DNA of 64,000 nucleotides from Anaerolineae bacterium UTCFX2 (GTDB lineage: Bacteria; Chloroflexota; Anaerolineae; Anaerolineales; UBA4823). The translations under genes and the position numbers were made by a program. Below, piece after piece: positions 9,055-17,381 of the stretch. Position 1 is the stretch's first letter. Every line of letters starts with the position of its first letter. The notes beneath the pieces were generated by a model. The model did no database searches. It saw only the letters and a list, made by a program, of their open reading frames with translations, and was not told where the DNA came from. The stretch covers positions 1 through 64,000 of the forward strand of contig MWTA01000063.1 in the NCBI GenBank assembly GCA_002050125.1, written 5' to 3'.

Positions 9055-9827
9055 GGCTTCACCATCAGCGGATGATACAGGCTTTGGGCGCCATCCACCG
9101 CCACCACTTGACCGGTGACATGGGCAGCCTCTTCCGAGGCAAAATAACCCACCAGATTGGCGTGATCTTCCTCTTGCGCCATGTGACCCGCCGGGATCAG
9201 CGCTACCATCGCATCCAGATCCAGCCCGCGTTCAACTGCCGATTTGCTGAGCATCTCGGTCCAGGTCATCCCCGGGCAAATACAGTTGACCGTGATACCG
9301 TCTGGGGCAAGTTCAACCGCCAGGCAGCGGGTGAAATGGATCGTGGCGGCTTTGGCGGCGCAGTATCCGATTTGCCCGGTGCGCACGATCAGCCCAGCGA
9401 TAGACGCGATGTTGATGATCCGGCCGCGCTTGCGCGGAAGCATCGCGCGAATAGCCGCCTGTGAGCAGAGAAATACCCCTTTGGCGTCCACGTCAAAAGC
9501 CCGGTCCCAGGCTTCTTCCGGCAAGCTCACTGTAGGCCCGGTGGTCAAGACGCCGGCGTTGTTGACCAACAGCCAAAGCGGACCCAGTTCCCTTTCTACG
9601 CGCTCAAACATTGCGCTCACCTGGTTGACATCCGAAACGCTGGCGGGAATTGCTATCGCTGGTCGCCCTATCTGTTCGATTTCGCGGGCGGCGGATTGCG
9701 CCAATTCAAGATCAATATCGTTGATGGCGATAGACATCCCGCGCTGAGCCAGCTTTTTCGATATGGCTCGCCCGATACCACGCCCTGCGCCGGTGATCAA
9801 GGCAACTTTATCTTGCAGGCTGTTCAT
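9051..9827 (-). CDS. Short-chain dehydrogenase/reductase (sugar-acid or polyol type)
   Basis: The 258-residue classical SDR starts at an ATG with AAGGAAAGGA upstream. A TTG three codons earlier is less well placed. The cofactor motif TGAGRGIG is at residues 12-19, NNAG at 89-92, and the catalytic Ser142, Tyr155 and Lys159 (YCAAK) are all present. It should oxidise a hydroxyl group of a sugar, polyol or aldonate with NAD(P). D39 after the second strand (NDID) favours NAD over NADP. It is coupled to the lactonase gene and follows the split transketolase, so a hydroxy-acid or keto-sugar intermediate is the likely substrate. The exact substrate cannot be read from sequence. Confidence 0.85.
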   Translation of the reverse strand: MNSLQDKVALITGAGRGIGRAISKKLAQRGMSIAINDIDLELAQSAAREIEQIGRPAIAIPASVSDVNQVSAMFERVERELGPLWLLVNNAGVLTTGPTVSLPEEAWDRAFDVDAKGVFLCSQAAIRAMLPRKRGRIINIASIAGLIVRTGQIGYCAAKAATIHFTRCLAVELAPDGITVNCICPGMTWTEMLSKSAVERGLDLDAMVALIPAGHMAQEEDHANLVGYFASEEAAHVTGQVVAVDGAQSLYHPLMVKP

Positions 9828-9904
9828 AATAGACAATCCTTTCCTTCGAGCGAAACAAATCCTTCTCTACACACCGGGTTTCGCTTCATGTCTGGATGAG
9901 CGCA

Positions 9905-10873
9905 TCAACCCGGTCTTCGCCCGCCTTTCAACGAAAGCGCACACCTGGCGGCTTCAACAATGTTCTCCACCGACATCCCGTAACGGTCGAGCAGGTCTAG
10001 ATAGGGGCCGCTTTCGGCAAATGTATCGTTGATTCCCACCCGGACGACTGGCACAGGCGCTGCGCCAGCGGTCACTTCGGCAACCGCAGCCCCCAGACCG
10101 CCGATCGTCGAGTGTTCTTCGGCGGTTACCAGCGCCCCGGTTTCCCGCGCGGCCTGGAGGATGAGGTCACGATCTAAAGGTTTTAATGTATGGATTTCGA
10201 TCACGCGTGCAGAAATACTTTCATCCGCTTCCAATCGTTGGGCAGCTTCCAGACAGCGGTGAAGCAGCATTCCCGTGCCAATCAGGGTCACATCGCCGCC
10301 CTTCCGTATGACCATTCCCTTGCTGATCTCGGGTGAATAGGTTTCATCGAACAAAACTGGAACCTCATTACGATTCAGCCGAAAATACACCGGTCCGGGC
10401 CAGGCAGCCACTTGTGGCAGCAGACGCTCAACCGCCACCGCATCCGCTGGGACAACCACCGTCATGCCCGGCAGGCTGCGCAGGGCTGCCAGATCGGTAA
10501 TCGCGTGATGGGTCGGACCATCAAAAGAATCAGACAAACCTGCATAGGCTCCCATCAGCTTCACGTTCGCCCCGCCGTAACACAGGTGAGTGCGGATCAT
10601 TTCCAGCGCCCGCGTAGCAAACAGGAACGCAAACGTATTGGCAAAAGGAACCTTGCCCGCATAAGCCAGACCAGCTGCCACATCGACCAACGCTTGCTCG
10701 GCAATTCCGACGTTGTAAAAACGATCCGGGAAGGCTTCCGCGAACATCGCGCTGAAGTCAGAATTAGACACATCTGCGGAAAGGACGACAACGTCTGGGT
10801 TTTGTTCACCCAGGCGGACCAGCGCCTGACCATATGCCTGGCGCATTAAACTCCAGGTGAGCGGCGCCTTCAT
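9905..10873 (-). CDS. Split transketolase, C-terminal (pyrimidine-binding) subunit
   Basis: The 322-residue protein corresponds to the pyrimidine and C-terminal domains of transketolase. It has DVVVLSADVSNSD at the start, the conserved Glu in NVGIAEQ that activates ThDP, and the transketolase C domain. It must pair with the N-terminal subunit encoded immediately upstream, with which it shares an ATGA overlap. Split transketolases are known both for central metabolism and for specialised sugar routes such as apulose-4-phosphate cleavage. The location inside a sugar-acid operon with an ApnL-like lactonase favours a specialised role. Confidence 0.88.
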   Translation of the reverse strand: MKAPLTWSLMRQAYGQALVRLGEQNPDVVVLSADVSNSDFSAMFAEAFPDRFYNVGIAEQALVDVAAGLAYAGKVPFANTFAFLFATRALEMIRTHLCYGGANVKLMGAYAGLSDSFDGPTHHAITDLAALRSLPGMTVVVPADAVAVERLLPQVAAWPGPVYFRLNRNEVPVLFDETYSPEISKGMVIRKGGDVTLIGTGMLLHRCLEAAQRLEADESISARVIEIHTLKPLDRDLILQAARETGALVTAEEHSTIGGLGAAVAEVTAGAAPVPVVRVGINDTFAESGPYLDLLDRYGMSVENIVEAARCALSLKGGRRPG

Positions 10874-11745
10874 GATAGACCTCCTTCAAGCTCAGCCAGC
10901 GCTTGCCTGTATTGTGTCTCATTTGGAGGCTGCCCATGCCAGCGATGGTCGTATTCCATGAAGCTCACTCCCTTACCTTTAGTCGTACGGGCGATCACAA
11001 TGCTGGGTTGAGCGTGCACCTCGTCTGCCCGGTCGAGGGCTGCCAGAATCTCTGCCACGTTGTGCCCGTGGATCTCCTGAACATGCCATCCAAAGGACTT
11101 CCACTTTTCAGCCAAATCCCTCGTAGGCAGCACGTCAGCGGTCGCGCCGGTCTGCTGGATCCCGTTGCAATCGAGAACTGCCGTCAGGTTGCCCAAGCGG
11201 TACTTGGATGCCGCTAATGCGCCTTCCCAAACCACTCCGGCGTTGATTTCGCCGTCGCCGAGCAGCACATATACCCTTGCCTCAGCTGCACGCGCGGACG
11301 GCGCGCTTTTGGAGGATGGTTTGTTCGCGGCGCGCAACGCCAGCGCGGTACCGACACCGATTGCCACGCCATGCCCCAACGGTCCAGCGGATATTTCGAC
11401 GCCTGGGCATTTGAGCCGGTCGGGATGTCCTTGCAGACGGCTGTTGAGCTGTCGAAATGTCTGCAATTCTTCGACCGGAAAAAAGCCGCGGCGTGCCAGA
11501 GCGGCGTAAAGAACTGCGCAGGCGTGTCCTTTGGATAGCAAAAACCGGTCACGCTCGGACCAGTCGGGGCGCGCCGGGTCAATCCGCAGGTGATGAAAAT
11601 AGAACGCTGCAACGAGTTCAGCCGCCGAGAACGCCCCACCGATGTGACCGGTCTGCCCCGCATACACCATTTGCAAAACGTCTATGCGAAGCTGCTGTGC
11701 GAGCCGAGATATGCTTTCGACAAGCGCCTCTGAGTGATAATGCAC
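10870..11745 (-). CDS. Split transketolase, N-terminal (ThDP-binding) subunit
   Basis: The 291-residue protein has the transketolase N-terminal domain. GHIGGAFSAAE lies near residue 33, SKGH at 71-74, and the ThDP/Mg motif runs from GDG at 163-165 to N194. The start is taken as GTG because AAGGAGG lies six bases before it. A TTG two codons earlier abuts the ribosome site. It is translationally coupled to the C-terminal subunit. Acting together they transfer a two-carbon ketol unit between sugar phosphates or analogous keto-sugars. Because the operon has no pentose-phosphate partner genes, a dedicated catabolic substrate is more likely than housekeeping use. Confidence 0.88.
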   Translation of the reverse strand: MHYHSEALVESISRLAQQLRIDVLQMVYAGQTGHIGGAFSAAELVAAFYFHHLRIDPARPDWSERDRFLLSKGHACAVLYAALARRGFFPVEELQTFRQLNSRLQGHPDRLKCPGVEISAGPLGHGVAIGVGTALALRAANKPSSKSAPSARAAEARVYVLLGDGEINAGVVWEGALAASKYRLGNLTAVLDCNGIQQTGATADVLPTRDLAEKWKSFGWHVQEIHGHNVAEILAALDRADEVHAQPSIVIARTTKGKGVSFMEYDHRWHGQPPNETQYRQALAELEGGLS

Positions 11746-11771
11746 GCGCAACCTCCTTAAACCCTTGTTAA

Positions 11772-13052
11772 TTATTCAGAATGTTGGCATAACACAGGAA
11801 TCGTCTGCGGTCCCTCGGGCAGGACGCAAATCGTGGCGGCAGCGCCGATGCGAGTGACCAGCTCTTGCAGCGTTTCTTCGACGGACCTTATAGGAACCAA
11901 CAAAGCCTCGCGCACCTGTTCGGGGGACAAATACTCGCTGTATAGAAAAACATCCGCTTTCATGAGGATTTGCGCCTGGACCTGCGCCTGCCATTGCTCC
12001 AGCTTTGGCGGCTTCCAATTGGGAAGCTGCGCAAGGATTGCGGCTGGGCTGCCAGCCTCATGCAGGATCTGGCTGTACATGCTGCCATCCGGAACGCCGT
12101 CGCGGCATTCGGCTGCGATGACAATCGCCCCGCCCGGCTTGACAACCCTTGCCGCCGCGCTCATCCCCTTGACTGCCTGGTACAGGTTGCGATCAAGTGG
12201 AAAGCCCGAGTTGGTTGTGACAACAATGTCGAAGGGATCCGACACTTCCACAATTGCCGTGCGGCGAACATGCGCTACGCCCGCGGAATACGCCAGATCC
12301 AGGTCTCCTGCAAATACGCCGGTGATCTGTTTGTCGCGATTGAGCGTGATATTGAGCAGAAAAATGCTCCCCGCAGCGCGCGCCGCCGTTCGAGTTTCCT
12401 CCCAGATCGGATTTCTCCGAGTGACATCCCAGGTTGCCGAAGGGTGAGCGACATAGTCAGCGGAGTGGTTGTTTAAGATCGTCTCCAACCCCGCCATCCC
12501 CGGCATGATCGCCTTTCCGCCGCCCGAGTATCCAGCAAAGAAATGCGGCTCGATGAACCCGGTCAGGATCTTGAGATCACACTCAATCAACTGGCGATTG
12601 ATCCACAAACGCCGCCCGGGCGCTGACTCGCCGATCTCCACCTGGGTGGAACGATCGAACGCGTCATTTTGTACGATCGCGTATGTATCCCTTATTCCCG
12701 GTCCCAGCAGGCTGTCCAGTTCATCCATTGTCGCTGGGCGATGGCTTCCGAGTGCAATAAAGATGATGATCTGGCTTGGATCGGCTTGGTTCAGCTCGTC
12801 AATTATGCAGCGTAACAGCAAGGGGGTTGGCGTGGCACGCGTGATATCGTTGACGATGATCCCCACGCGTCCTTTCGACGGTACCAGGTCCTTAAGGGGA
12901 GGCAGCCCCACTGGATGACGCAGCGCATCGGTGACCGCGCGTTGTTCATCGGGCAACCTGGGAATATAAATCGGCTCGATCACTCTTACATTGCACGAAT
13001 CAGCGAACCGAACCGGTAAGCCCCCTTCTCCGTATGCCAGGCGAACTTCCAT
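11772..13052 (-). CDS. LarA-family nickel-pincer racemase/epimerase
   Basis: This 426-residue protein belongs to the lactate racemase LarA family. Relative to the residues known from the Lactiplantibacillus enzyme (H108, H174, K184, H200), the equivalents H104 (LGSHRPA), H170 (EPHFFAGYSGGGK), K180 and H196 (NNHS) are all present with a constant offset of four. The protein should therefore hold the Ni-pincer nucleotide covalently at K180. LarA homologues racemise or epimerise diverse alpha-hydroxy acids, and in this operon an aldonate such as one made by the lactonase is a natural candidate. The cofactor-making larB, larC and larE genes are not in the window. A GAGGTGAGGT site precedes the ATG. 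Confidence 0.88.
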   Translation of the reverse strand: MEVRLAYGEGGLPVRFADSCNVRVIEPIYIPRLPDEQRAVTDALRHPVGLPPLKDLVPSKGRVGIIVNDITRATPTPLLLRCIIDELNQADPSQIIIFIALGSHRPATMDELDSLLGPGIRDTYAIVQNDAFDRSTQVEIGESAPGRRLWINRQLIECDLKILTGFIEPHFFAGYSGGGKAIMPGMAGLETILNNHSADYVAHPSATWDVTRRNPIWEETRTAARAAGSIFLLNITLNRDKQITGVFAGDLDLAYSAGVAHVRRTAIVEVSDPFDIVVTTNSGFPLDRNLYQAVKGMSAAARVVKPGGAIVIAAECRDGVPDGSMYSQILHEAGSPAAILAQLPNWKPPKLEQWQAQVQAQILMKADVFLYSEYLSPEQVREALLVPIRSVEETLQELVTRIGAAATICVLPEGPQTIPVLCQHSE

Positions 13053-13149
13053 ACCTCACCTCACTTCAGGTTGTGAAACAGTTTTAAACCGATCGTTGAT
13101 ACTTCATGCAGTTCACGTGAGAGTGTTTTCACAACAGCAAATTCAACCA

Positions 13150-14373
13150 TCACCCGCTCTCTGTTTCGCCTCGATCCAGGAGACCCTGCGGGGTTTCCAG
13201 CAGAACTTTGAGGTCCGCCAGAAAGCGCGCGGCGCCCGCGCCATCCACCGCACGATGATCGGACGACAGGCTGAGGACAAAATGTGGAACCCACCCCACC
13301 GCGCCATTCAGCAAACGAACAGGCTCGTCAGACACTTGCCCGACCGCCAAAATCGCCACCTGCGGCGGGTTAATGATCGCCTGGAACATATCCACACCCA
13401 GCATTCCCAGGTTGCTGATCGTAAACGTGCCGCCGGCTAAATCTTGTGGCGCCAGTCTTCCCTCGGAAGCCTTCCGTTGCAGCGCGCGCAAACTTGTGGT
13501 GAGTTCGGACAGGCGCAACCGGTCAGCCTGAGCAATCACCGGGGCAACCAGACCGCTTGGGGTGTCGATCGCAACGGCAAGGTTGATCTCGGACAGCAAG
13601 CGCAGACCGTCTTGCTCCACCCGGACATTCAGGCGCGGATGCATCCGTAAAGCGCGGGCGGTTGCCCGGATCAGCAGCACCGTCAAGCTCAGCCGCTCGC
13701 CGGTTTCCGCCTGTACCACCGGGCGCGCCTGTTCCAACTGCTGCAACAAGCTGCTGGCATCGACCTTGAGCTGCAAATAGAAATGCGGGATCGTTTGAAC
13801 GCTTTCCAACATGCGCTGCCCGGTCAAGCGCCACGCCGTGGTAAATCGCTCCAGCGATCCGTCTTCCGCTTCCGCTGGCAGGTGGGCGCCCCGCTCCGCT
13901 GCCCGCCGGACATCTTCATCGCGAATCGTACCGCCCGGTCCGCTGCCAGCGATGATGGATAGGTCAATGCCCAACTCGCGCGCCAGGCGGCGTGCAATTG
14001 GCGTAGCGCGGATGGCATCCGCATTTCTCGCCTGAGGTTCAGGTTCTCGTGTTTTAACTTCGCCGATCTTAGTTTCATCTTGCACCGTGTCGGGGCGATC
14101 AGTCTTGGCGAAAAATGCCTCAGGAAGCTTCTCCCCGGGCGCCAAAATCCAGGCGATCGGCTGCCCGACGGGAACTTCATCGCCCGCTGCAGCCCGGATG
14201 CCGCTCAAGATGCCCGAGGCAGCCGCCTGGATTTCCCCCACCGCTTTGTCTGTCTCGATTTCGACGAGCACGTCATCTTGTTCTACCGAATCGCCGTTAT
14301 GAAAGAGCCATTGAACAATGCGCCCGGTCTCCATGTGATCTGACATTTTTGGAATATAAACTTCTAATGCCAT
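13150..14373 (-). CDS. Dihydrolipoyl acyltransferase (E2) of a 2-oxo-acid/acetoin dehydrogenase-type complex
   Basis: This 407-residue E2 has one N-terminal lipoyl domain with the lipoylated K43 in VEIETDKAVGEI, an acidic/Pro linker, a peripheral-subunit-binding domain around residues 118-150 (ATPIARRLARELGID, then GSGPGGTIRDEDV), and a catalytic core ending with the H373/D377 pair (DHRAVDG). It would take the acyl group formed by the E1alpha/E1beta pair encoded upstream and pass it to CoA. The gene overlaps the preceding TIM-barrel gene by ten bases. No E3 (dihydrolipoamide dehydrogenase) gene is found in the window, so the complex must borrow one. The acyl group handled is unknown. Confidence 0.92.
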   Translation of the reverse strand: MALEVYIPKMSDHMETGRIVQWLFHNGDSVEQDDVLVEIETDKAVGEIQAAASGILSGIRAAAGDEVPVGQPIAWILAPGEKLPEAFFAKTDRPDTVQDETKIGEVKTREPEPQARNADAIRATPIARRLARELGIDLSIIAGSGPGGTIRDEDVRRAAERGAHLPAEAEDGSLERFTTAWRLTGQRMLESVQTIPHFYLQLKVDASSLLQQLEQARPVVQAETGERLSLTVLLIRATARALRMHPRLNVRVEQDGLRLLSEINLAVAIDTPSGLVAPVIAQADRLRLSELTTSLRALQRKASEGRLAPQDLAGGTFTISNLGMLGVDMFQAIINPPQVAILAVGQVSDEPVRLLNGAVGWVPHFVLSLSSDHRAVDGAGAARFLADLKVLLETPQGLLDRGETESG

Positions 14374-15215
14374 GCTTGCCTCTGGTCATCCATTTGAGCG
14401 ATCAGTTTGCGAAGGTGTTGAATGGAATTTTGAGCTGCAGACATCGGGTCAGGCCAGGGTTGAATCTCCAGGCTGACAAAACCTGGATAATGGATGTCTT
14501 CCAGGGCAGAGATGACTCGCTCAAATGGGATCGTCGCGGAGCCGGGCCAACGACGGTTCGAATCAGAAAAATGAATATGCCAGGCAACATCCGCCGCCTC
14601 ATGAAGGCTGGCGATCGGATCTACGTCTTCGCGGAACATGTGATAAGTATCCAGATTTAAACCCAGATTGGGGCGATTGACCCGCCGGATCATTTCAAGC
14701 CCGTCCTGGGTGGAGTGGATGAAATTGGTCTCTGAACGGCTGATCGGTTCGAGAGCCAGCTTGACTCCAAAAGACGCAGCCTCGTCGGCAAGTTGCTGCA
14801 ACGCCTCTTGAAGACAGTCCAGCGTCCTTTGCGGGCGAAGCGGATCGCCCATTCCTCGCGAGCGACCGATATTAAACATGCCTCCAGGTCCAATGAGCTG
14901 CGCCGCAGCCTCGATAAACTCCCGCATTCTGTCAAAAGCCTGCTGGTTGATCTCAGCCGTGGAAGGAACCAGTTCCAGATGATCCTCAGCAAAAAGGTGA
15001 CCCGTGCACAAGCCCACCAGGACGAGGTCATTCTCAGCCAGACATTGCTTCAAGGCGGTCTTATCCAGCAAGCCTGGGCGGCGGCTCATCAACTCGATGC
15101 CATCAAAGCCCATTTTTTTCAATTGTAGACAGGCGTTGGCGAGATCACCGCTGAAGGGCGCCAGCGTTGGCATATTGAGATCGGGAGCCCCGACCATGGA
15201 TGCAATCCGGATCAT
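14364..15215 (-). CDS. Xylose-isomerase-like TIM barrel (sugar phosphate isomerase/epimerase family)
   Basis: The 283-residue protein matches the AP-endonuclease-2 / xylose-isomerase-like TIM barrel superfamily. Probable metal ligands sit at the ends of strands: Glu in LALEP, Asp and His in NLDTYHM, His in HIHFSDSN, and Glu in SLEIQP. Members isomerise or epimerise sugars, dehydrate inososes, or (OiaC in apionate degradation) decarboxylate 3-oxo-isoapionate. The gene lies between E1beta and E2, which is unusual for a dehydrogenase complex operon and suggests it makes the substrate of that complex. A GAGGT site six bases before the ATG supports the start. Assignment to one reaction is not possible from sequence. 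Confidence 0.8.
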   Translation of the reverse strand: MIRIASMVGAPDLNMPTLAPFSGDLANACLQLKKMGFDGIELMSRRPGLLDKTALKQCLAENDLVLVGLCTGHLFAEDHLELVPSTAEINQQAFDRMREFIEAAAQLIGPGGMFNIGRSRGMGDPLRPQRTLDCLQEALQQLADEAASFGVKLALEPISRSETNFIHSTQDGLEMIRRVNRPNLGLNLDTYHMFREDVDPIASLHEAADVAWHIHFSDSNRRWPGSATIPFERVISALEDIHYPGFVSLEIQPWPDPMSAAQNSIQHLRKLIAQMDDQRQAWH

Positions 15216-15228
15216 GTTAATACCTCGT

Positions 15229-16305
15229 TTAATACTGCATCAAGTCGCGCGCAGCGGCGATCACATCTTCTGTGTCCGGCCACATGCCATTCTCGAGCGA
15301 ATCGGCAAAGGGGACGGGCGAAAATCTGCCAGCCAGCCGGCGGATAGGCGCCTTTAAATAATCAAACGCCTGCTCCATCACAACCATCGCCCACTCTCCG
15401 GTCGGTCCATAGGATCGGCAGGCTTCAGCCACCACGAGCGCCCGCCCCGTTTTGCGGACCGAAGCGCCAATTGTCTCTTCGTCCAATGGACTCACCGTGC
15501 GCACGTCTACGACCTCCACGCTGATCCCTTCTTGCTCCAGCGTGCGCGCAGCCAGCATGGCATGCCAGACCATATATCCCGAGGCAATAATGGTCACATC
15601 GCTCCCCAGCCGCTTAATATCACACTTACCAAACGGCAGGCTGTAGTCTTGTTCTGGCACCAGACCCCGAAACGAATAAAGCAGTTTGTGCTCCAAAAAG
15701 ATCACCGGGTTATCGTCGCGAATGGCGGTTTTCATCAAGCCTTTTGCATCATACGGGGTGGACGGAAGCGCCACTTTGAGACCGGGAATATGCGCATACC
15801 AGACCTCCAAACTCTGAGAGTGTTGCGCCGCGGTGCTTTTTCCGGCTCCACCGCCCTGGGGCATGCGCAGCACCCAGGGAACTTTGGCTTGCCCACCGGT
15901 CATCAGGCGGAGTTTGGCAGCCTGGTTAGCGATCTGATCCATTGCCAACCCTGAAAAATCGACAAACATGATCTCGGCTACGGGGCGCATCCCGACCAGC
16001 GCCGCGCCGGTCGCGGCTCCGATGATGGTATTTTCCGAGATGGGCGTATTGCGCACCCTTTCCGCGCCAAACCGGTCGAACAGCGTGCGGGTTACTCCAA
16101 AAGCGCCGCCGTGCTTGCCAATATCTTCGCCAAGCAAGAATACCCGCGGGTCACGCTCCATCTCTTCGGCTAATGCCTCGCGGATGGCTTCAGCCATGGT
16201 CATCTCTTTTGCTGGCACTCCCGCTGGAATCTGCACGATCAAATCCGGCGGCATAACCGGCGCTTTTGCGCCAAGCGAAACGGCATCACGTGTGAGGTTG
16301 GTCAT
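15229..16305 (-). CDS. ThDP-dependent dehydrogenase E1 beta subunit
   Basis: The 358-residue protein is a pyruvate/2-oxo-acid/acetoin dehydrogenase E1 beta subunit. It has a conserved EDIGKHGGAFGVT block, RNTPISENTIIGAATGAAL, a pyrimidine-binding region with MPQGGGAGKSTAAQHSQSLE, and a transketolase C domain. The ATG used here has AAGGAGG seven bases upstream. An upstream in-frame ATG overlaps that site. About 30 N-terminal residues precede the usual family start. It follows E1alpha by 14 bases. With E1alpha it forms the decarboxylating or C-C cleaving ThDP enzyme that reductively acylates the E2 lipoyl group. Confidence 0.9.
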   Translation of the reverse strand: MTNLTRDAVSLGAKAPVMPPDLIVQIPAGVPAKEMTMAEAIREALAEEMERDPRVFLLGEDIGKHGGAFGVTRTLFDRFGAERVRNTPISENTIIGAATGAALVGMRPVAEIMFVDFSGLAMDQIANQAAKLRLMTGGQAKVPWVLRMPQGGGAGKSTAAQHSQSLEVWYAHIPGLKVALPSTPYDAKGLMKTAIRDDNPVIFLEHKLLYSFRGLVPEQDYSLPFGKCDIKRLGSDVTIIASGYMVWHAMLAARTLEQEGISVEVVDVRTVSPLDEETIGASVRKTGRALVVAEACRSYGPTGEWAMVVMEQAFDYLKAPIRRLAGRFSPVPFADSLENGMWPDTEDVIAAARDLMQY

Positions 16306-16319
16306 GTTCGCTGCCTCCT

Positions 16320-17282
16320 TCATGCATAAATGTAATCGAGAGCCGTTGACGGATCCGGCATTGGCGCGTTCTGGGCGAACTCAACTGCCGCAGACATCTC
16401 GGCTTGAATCTCCTGATGGATAGCTTCAAGTTGTTCCGCAGTAGCTGTTCCATCCTGGGTTAGAACGGCAGCGAAACGCCTGATCGGATCGTATTGGCGT
16501 TGTTCGTTGACTTCAGCCCGATCGCGATAGACTTCAGGCTCGCCGGCATAGTGCCCTTCAATTCGGTAACACTCCGTCACCAGCAGCGTCGGTCCTCCAC
16601 CGCTGCGAGCGCGCTCAACAGCTTCGCCTGCCGCGGCATAGACTTTCAGAACGTCAAAGCCATCCACGCGCACGCCCGGTATGCCATACCCCGCGGCGCG
16701 GGCTGAGAGATCCTCGATGCTGACGGCATCGCGATAGTACGTCGATACCGCATATTTATTGTTCTCCACCACAAAGACCACCGGAAGTTTCCAAATGGCA
16801 GCCATGTTGAGCGCCTCGTGAAAGTTTCCAGTGCTCGTGCCGCCATCGCCGGTGAACGGCACTGCCACGCTGTCTTTTCCCTGCATTAGAAACCCCAACG
16901 CAGCTCCTACCGCAATCGGCAAGCCTGAGCCAACCACCGCCAGCGCGCCTAAGCTGCCGGTTTCAAAGGCGGTAATGTGCATTGACCCGCCGCGGCCGCG
17001 GCAGTATCCCGCTTCTTTGCCGAAGATTTCCGCCATCATGCGCGCTGGATCGGCGCCTTTGGCGATGTTATGCCCGTGGCTGCGATGCGTCCCGGCAATC
17101 AAATCGTCGCTTCGCAAAGCCATGCACACCCCCACCCCCGAAGCTTCTTCGCCAATATAAGGATGAACGGTGCCTTTGATCAATCCGCGCTTGAAAACAT
17201 CCATCGCTGTCAACTCGAATTCGCGGATTCGAACCATCCGCCGGTACATCTCCAATTTGAGGTCGTTCGAAAGAGTTGTCAC
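16320..17282 (-). CDS. ThDP-dependent dehydrogenase E1 alpha subunit
   Basis: This 320-residue E1 alpha subunit carries the ThDP motif from GDG (145-147) to NN (174-175), the active-site HRSHGH (66-71) and the GRGGSMH block (97-102). In overall character it is closer to acetoin dehydrogenase / AcoA-type and general 2-oxo-acid E1 alpha than to branched-chain E1. The start codon is GTG, with AGGAG seven bases upstream. A 100-base gap separates it from the upstream dehydrogenase gene, but no terminator is seen. In acetoin-type systems this enzyme cleaves a C-C bond next to a ketone. In this operon a hydroxy-keto sugar acid is a possible substrate, by inference only. Confidence 0.9.
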   Translation of the reverse strand: MTTLSNDLKLEMYRRMVRIREFELTAMDVFKRGLIKGTVHPYIGEEASGVGVCMALRSDDLIAGTHRSHGHNIAKGADPARMMAEIFGKEAGYCRGRGGSMHITAFETGSLGALAVVGSGLPIAVGAALGFLMQGKDSVAVPFTGDGGTSTGNFHEALNMAAIWKLPVVFVVENNKYAVSTYYRDAVSIEDLSARAAGYGIPGVRVDGFDVLKVYAAAGEAVERARSGGGPTLLVTECYRIEGHYAGEPEVYRDRAEVNEQRQYDPIRRFAAVLTQDGTATAEQLEAIHQEIQAEMSAAVEFAQNAPMPDPSTALDYIYA

Positions 17283-17381
17283 ATTTTTGCTCCTACAAGG
17301 ATAAGGTCAGGGTCTTCAGTAAAGCTAGATGAAAGCTGCCGGGCTATTCCGATTCTGCCAGAACCGAGGCGCACAGATCAT

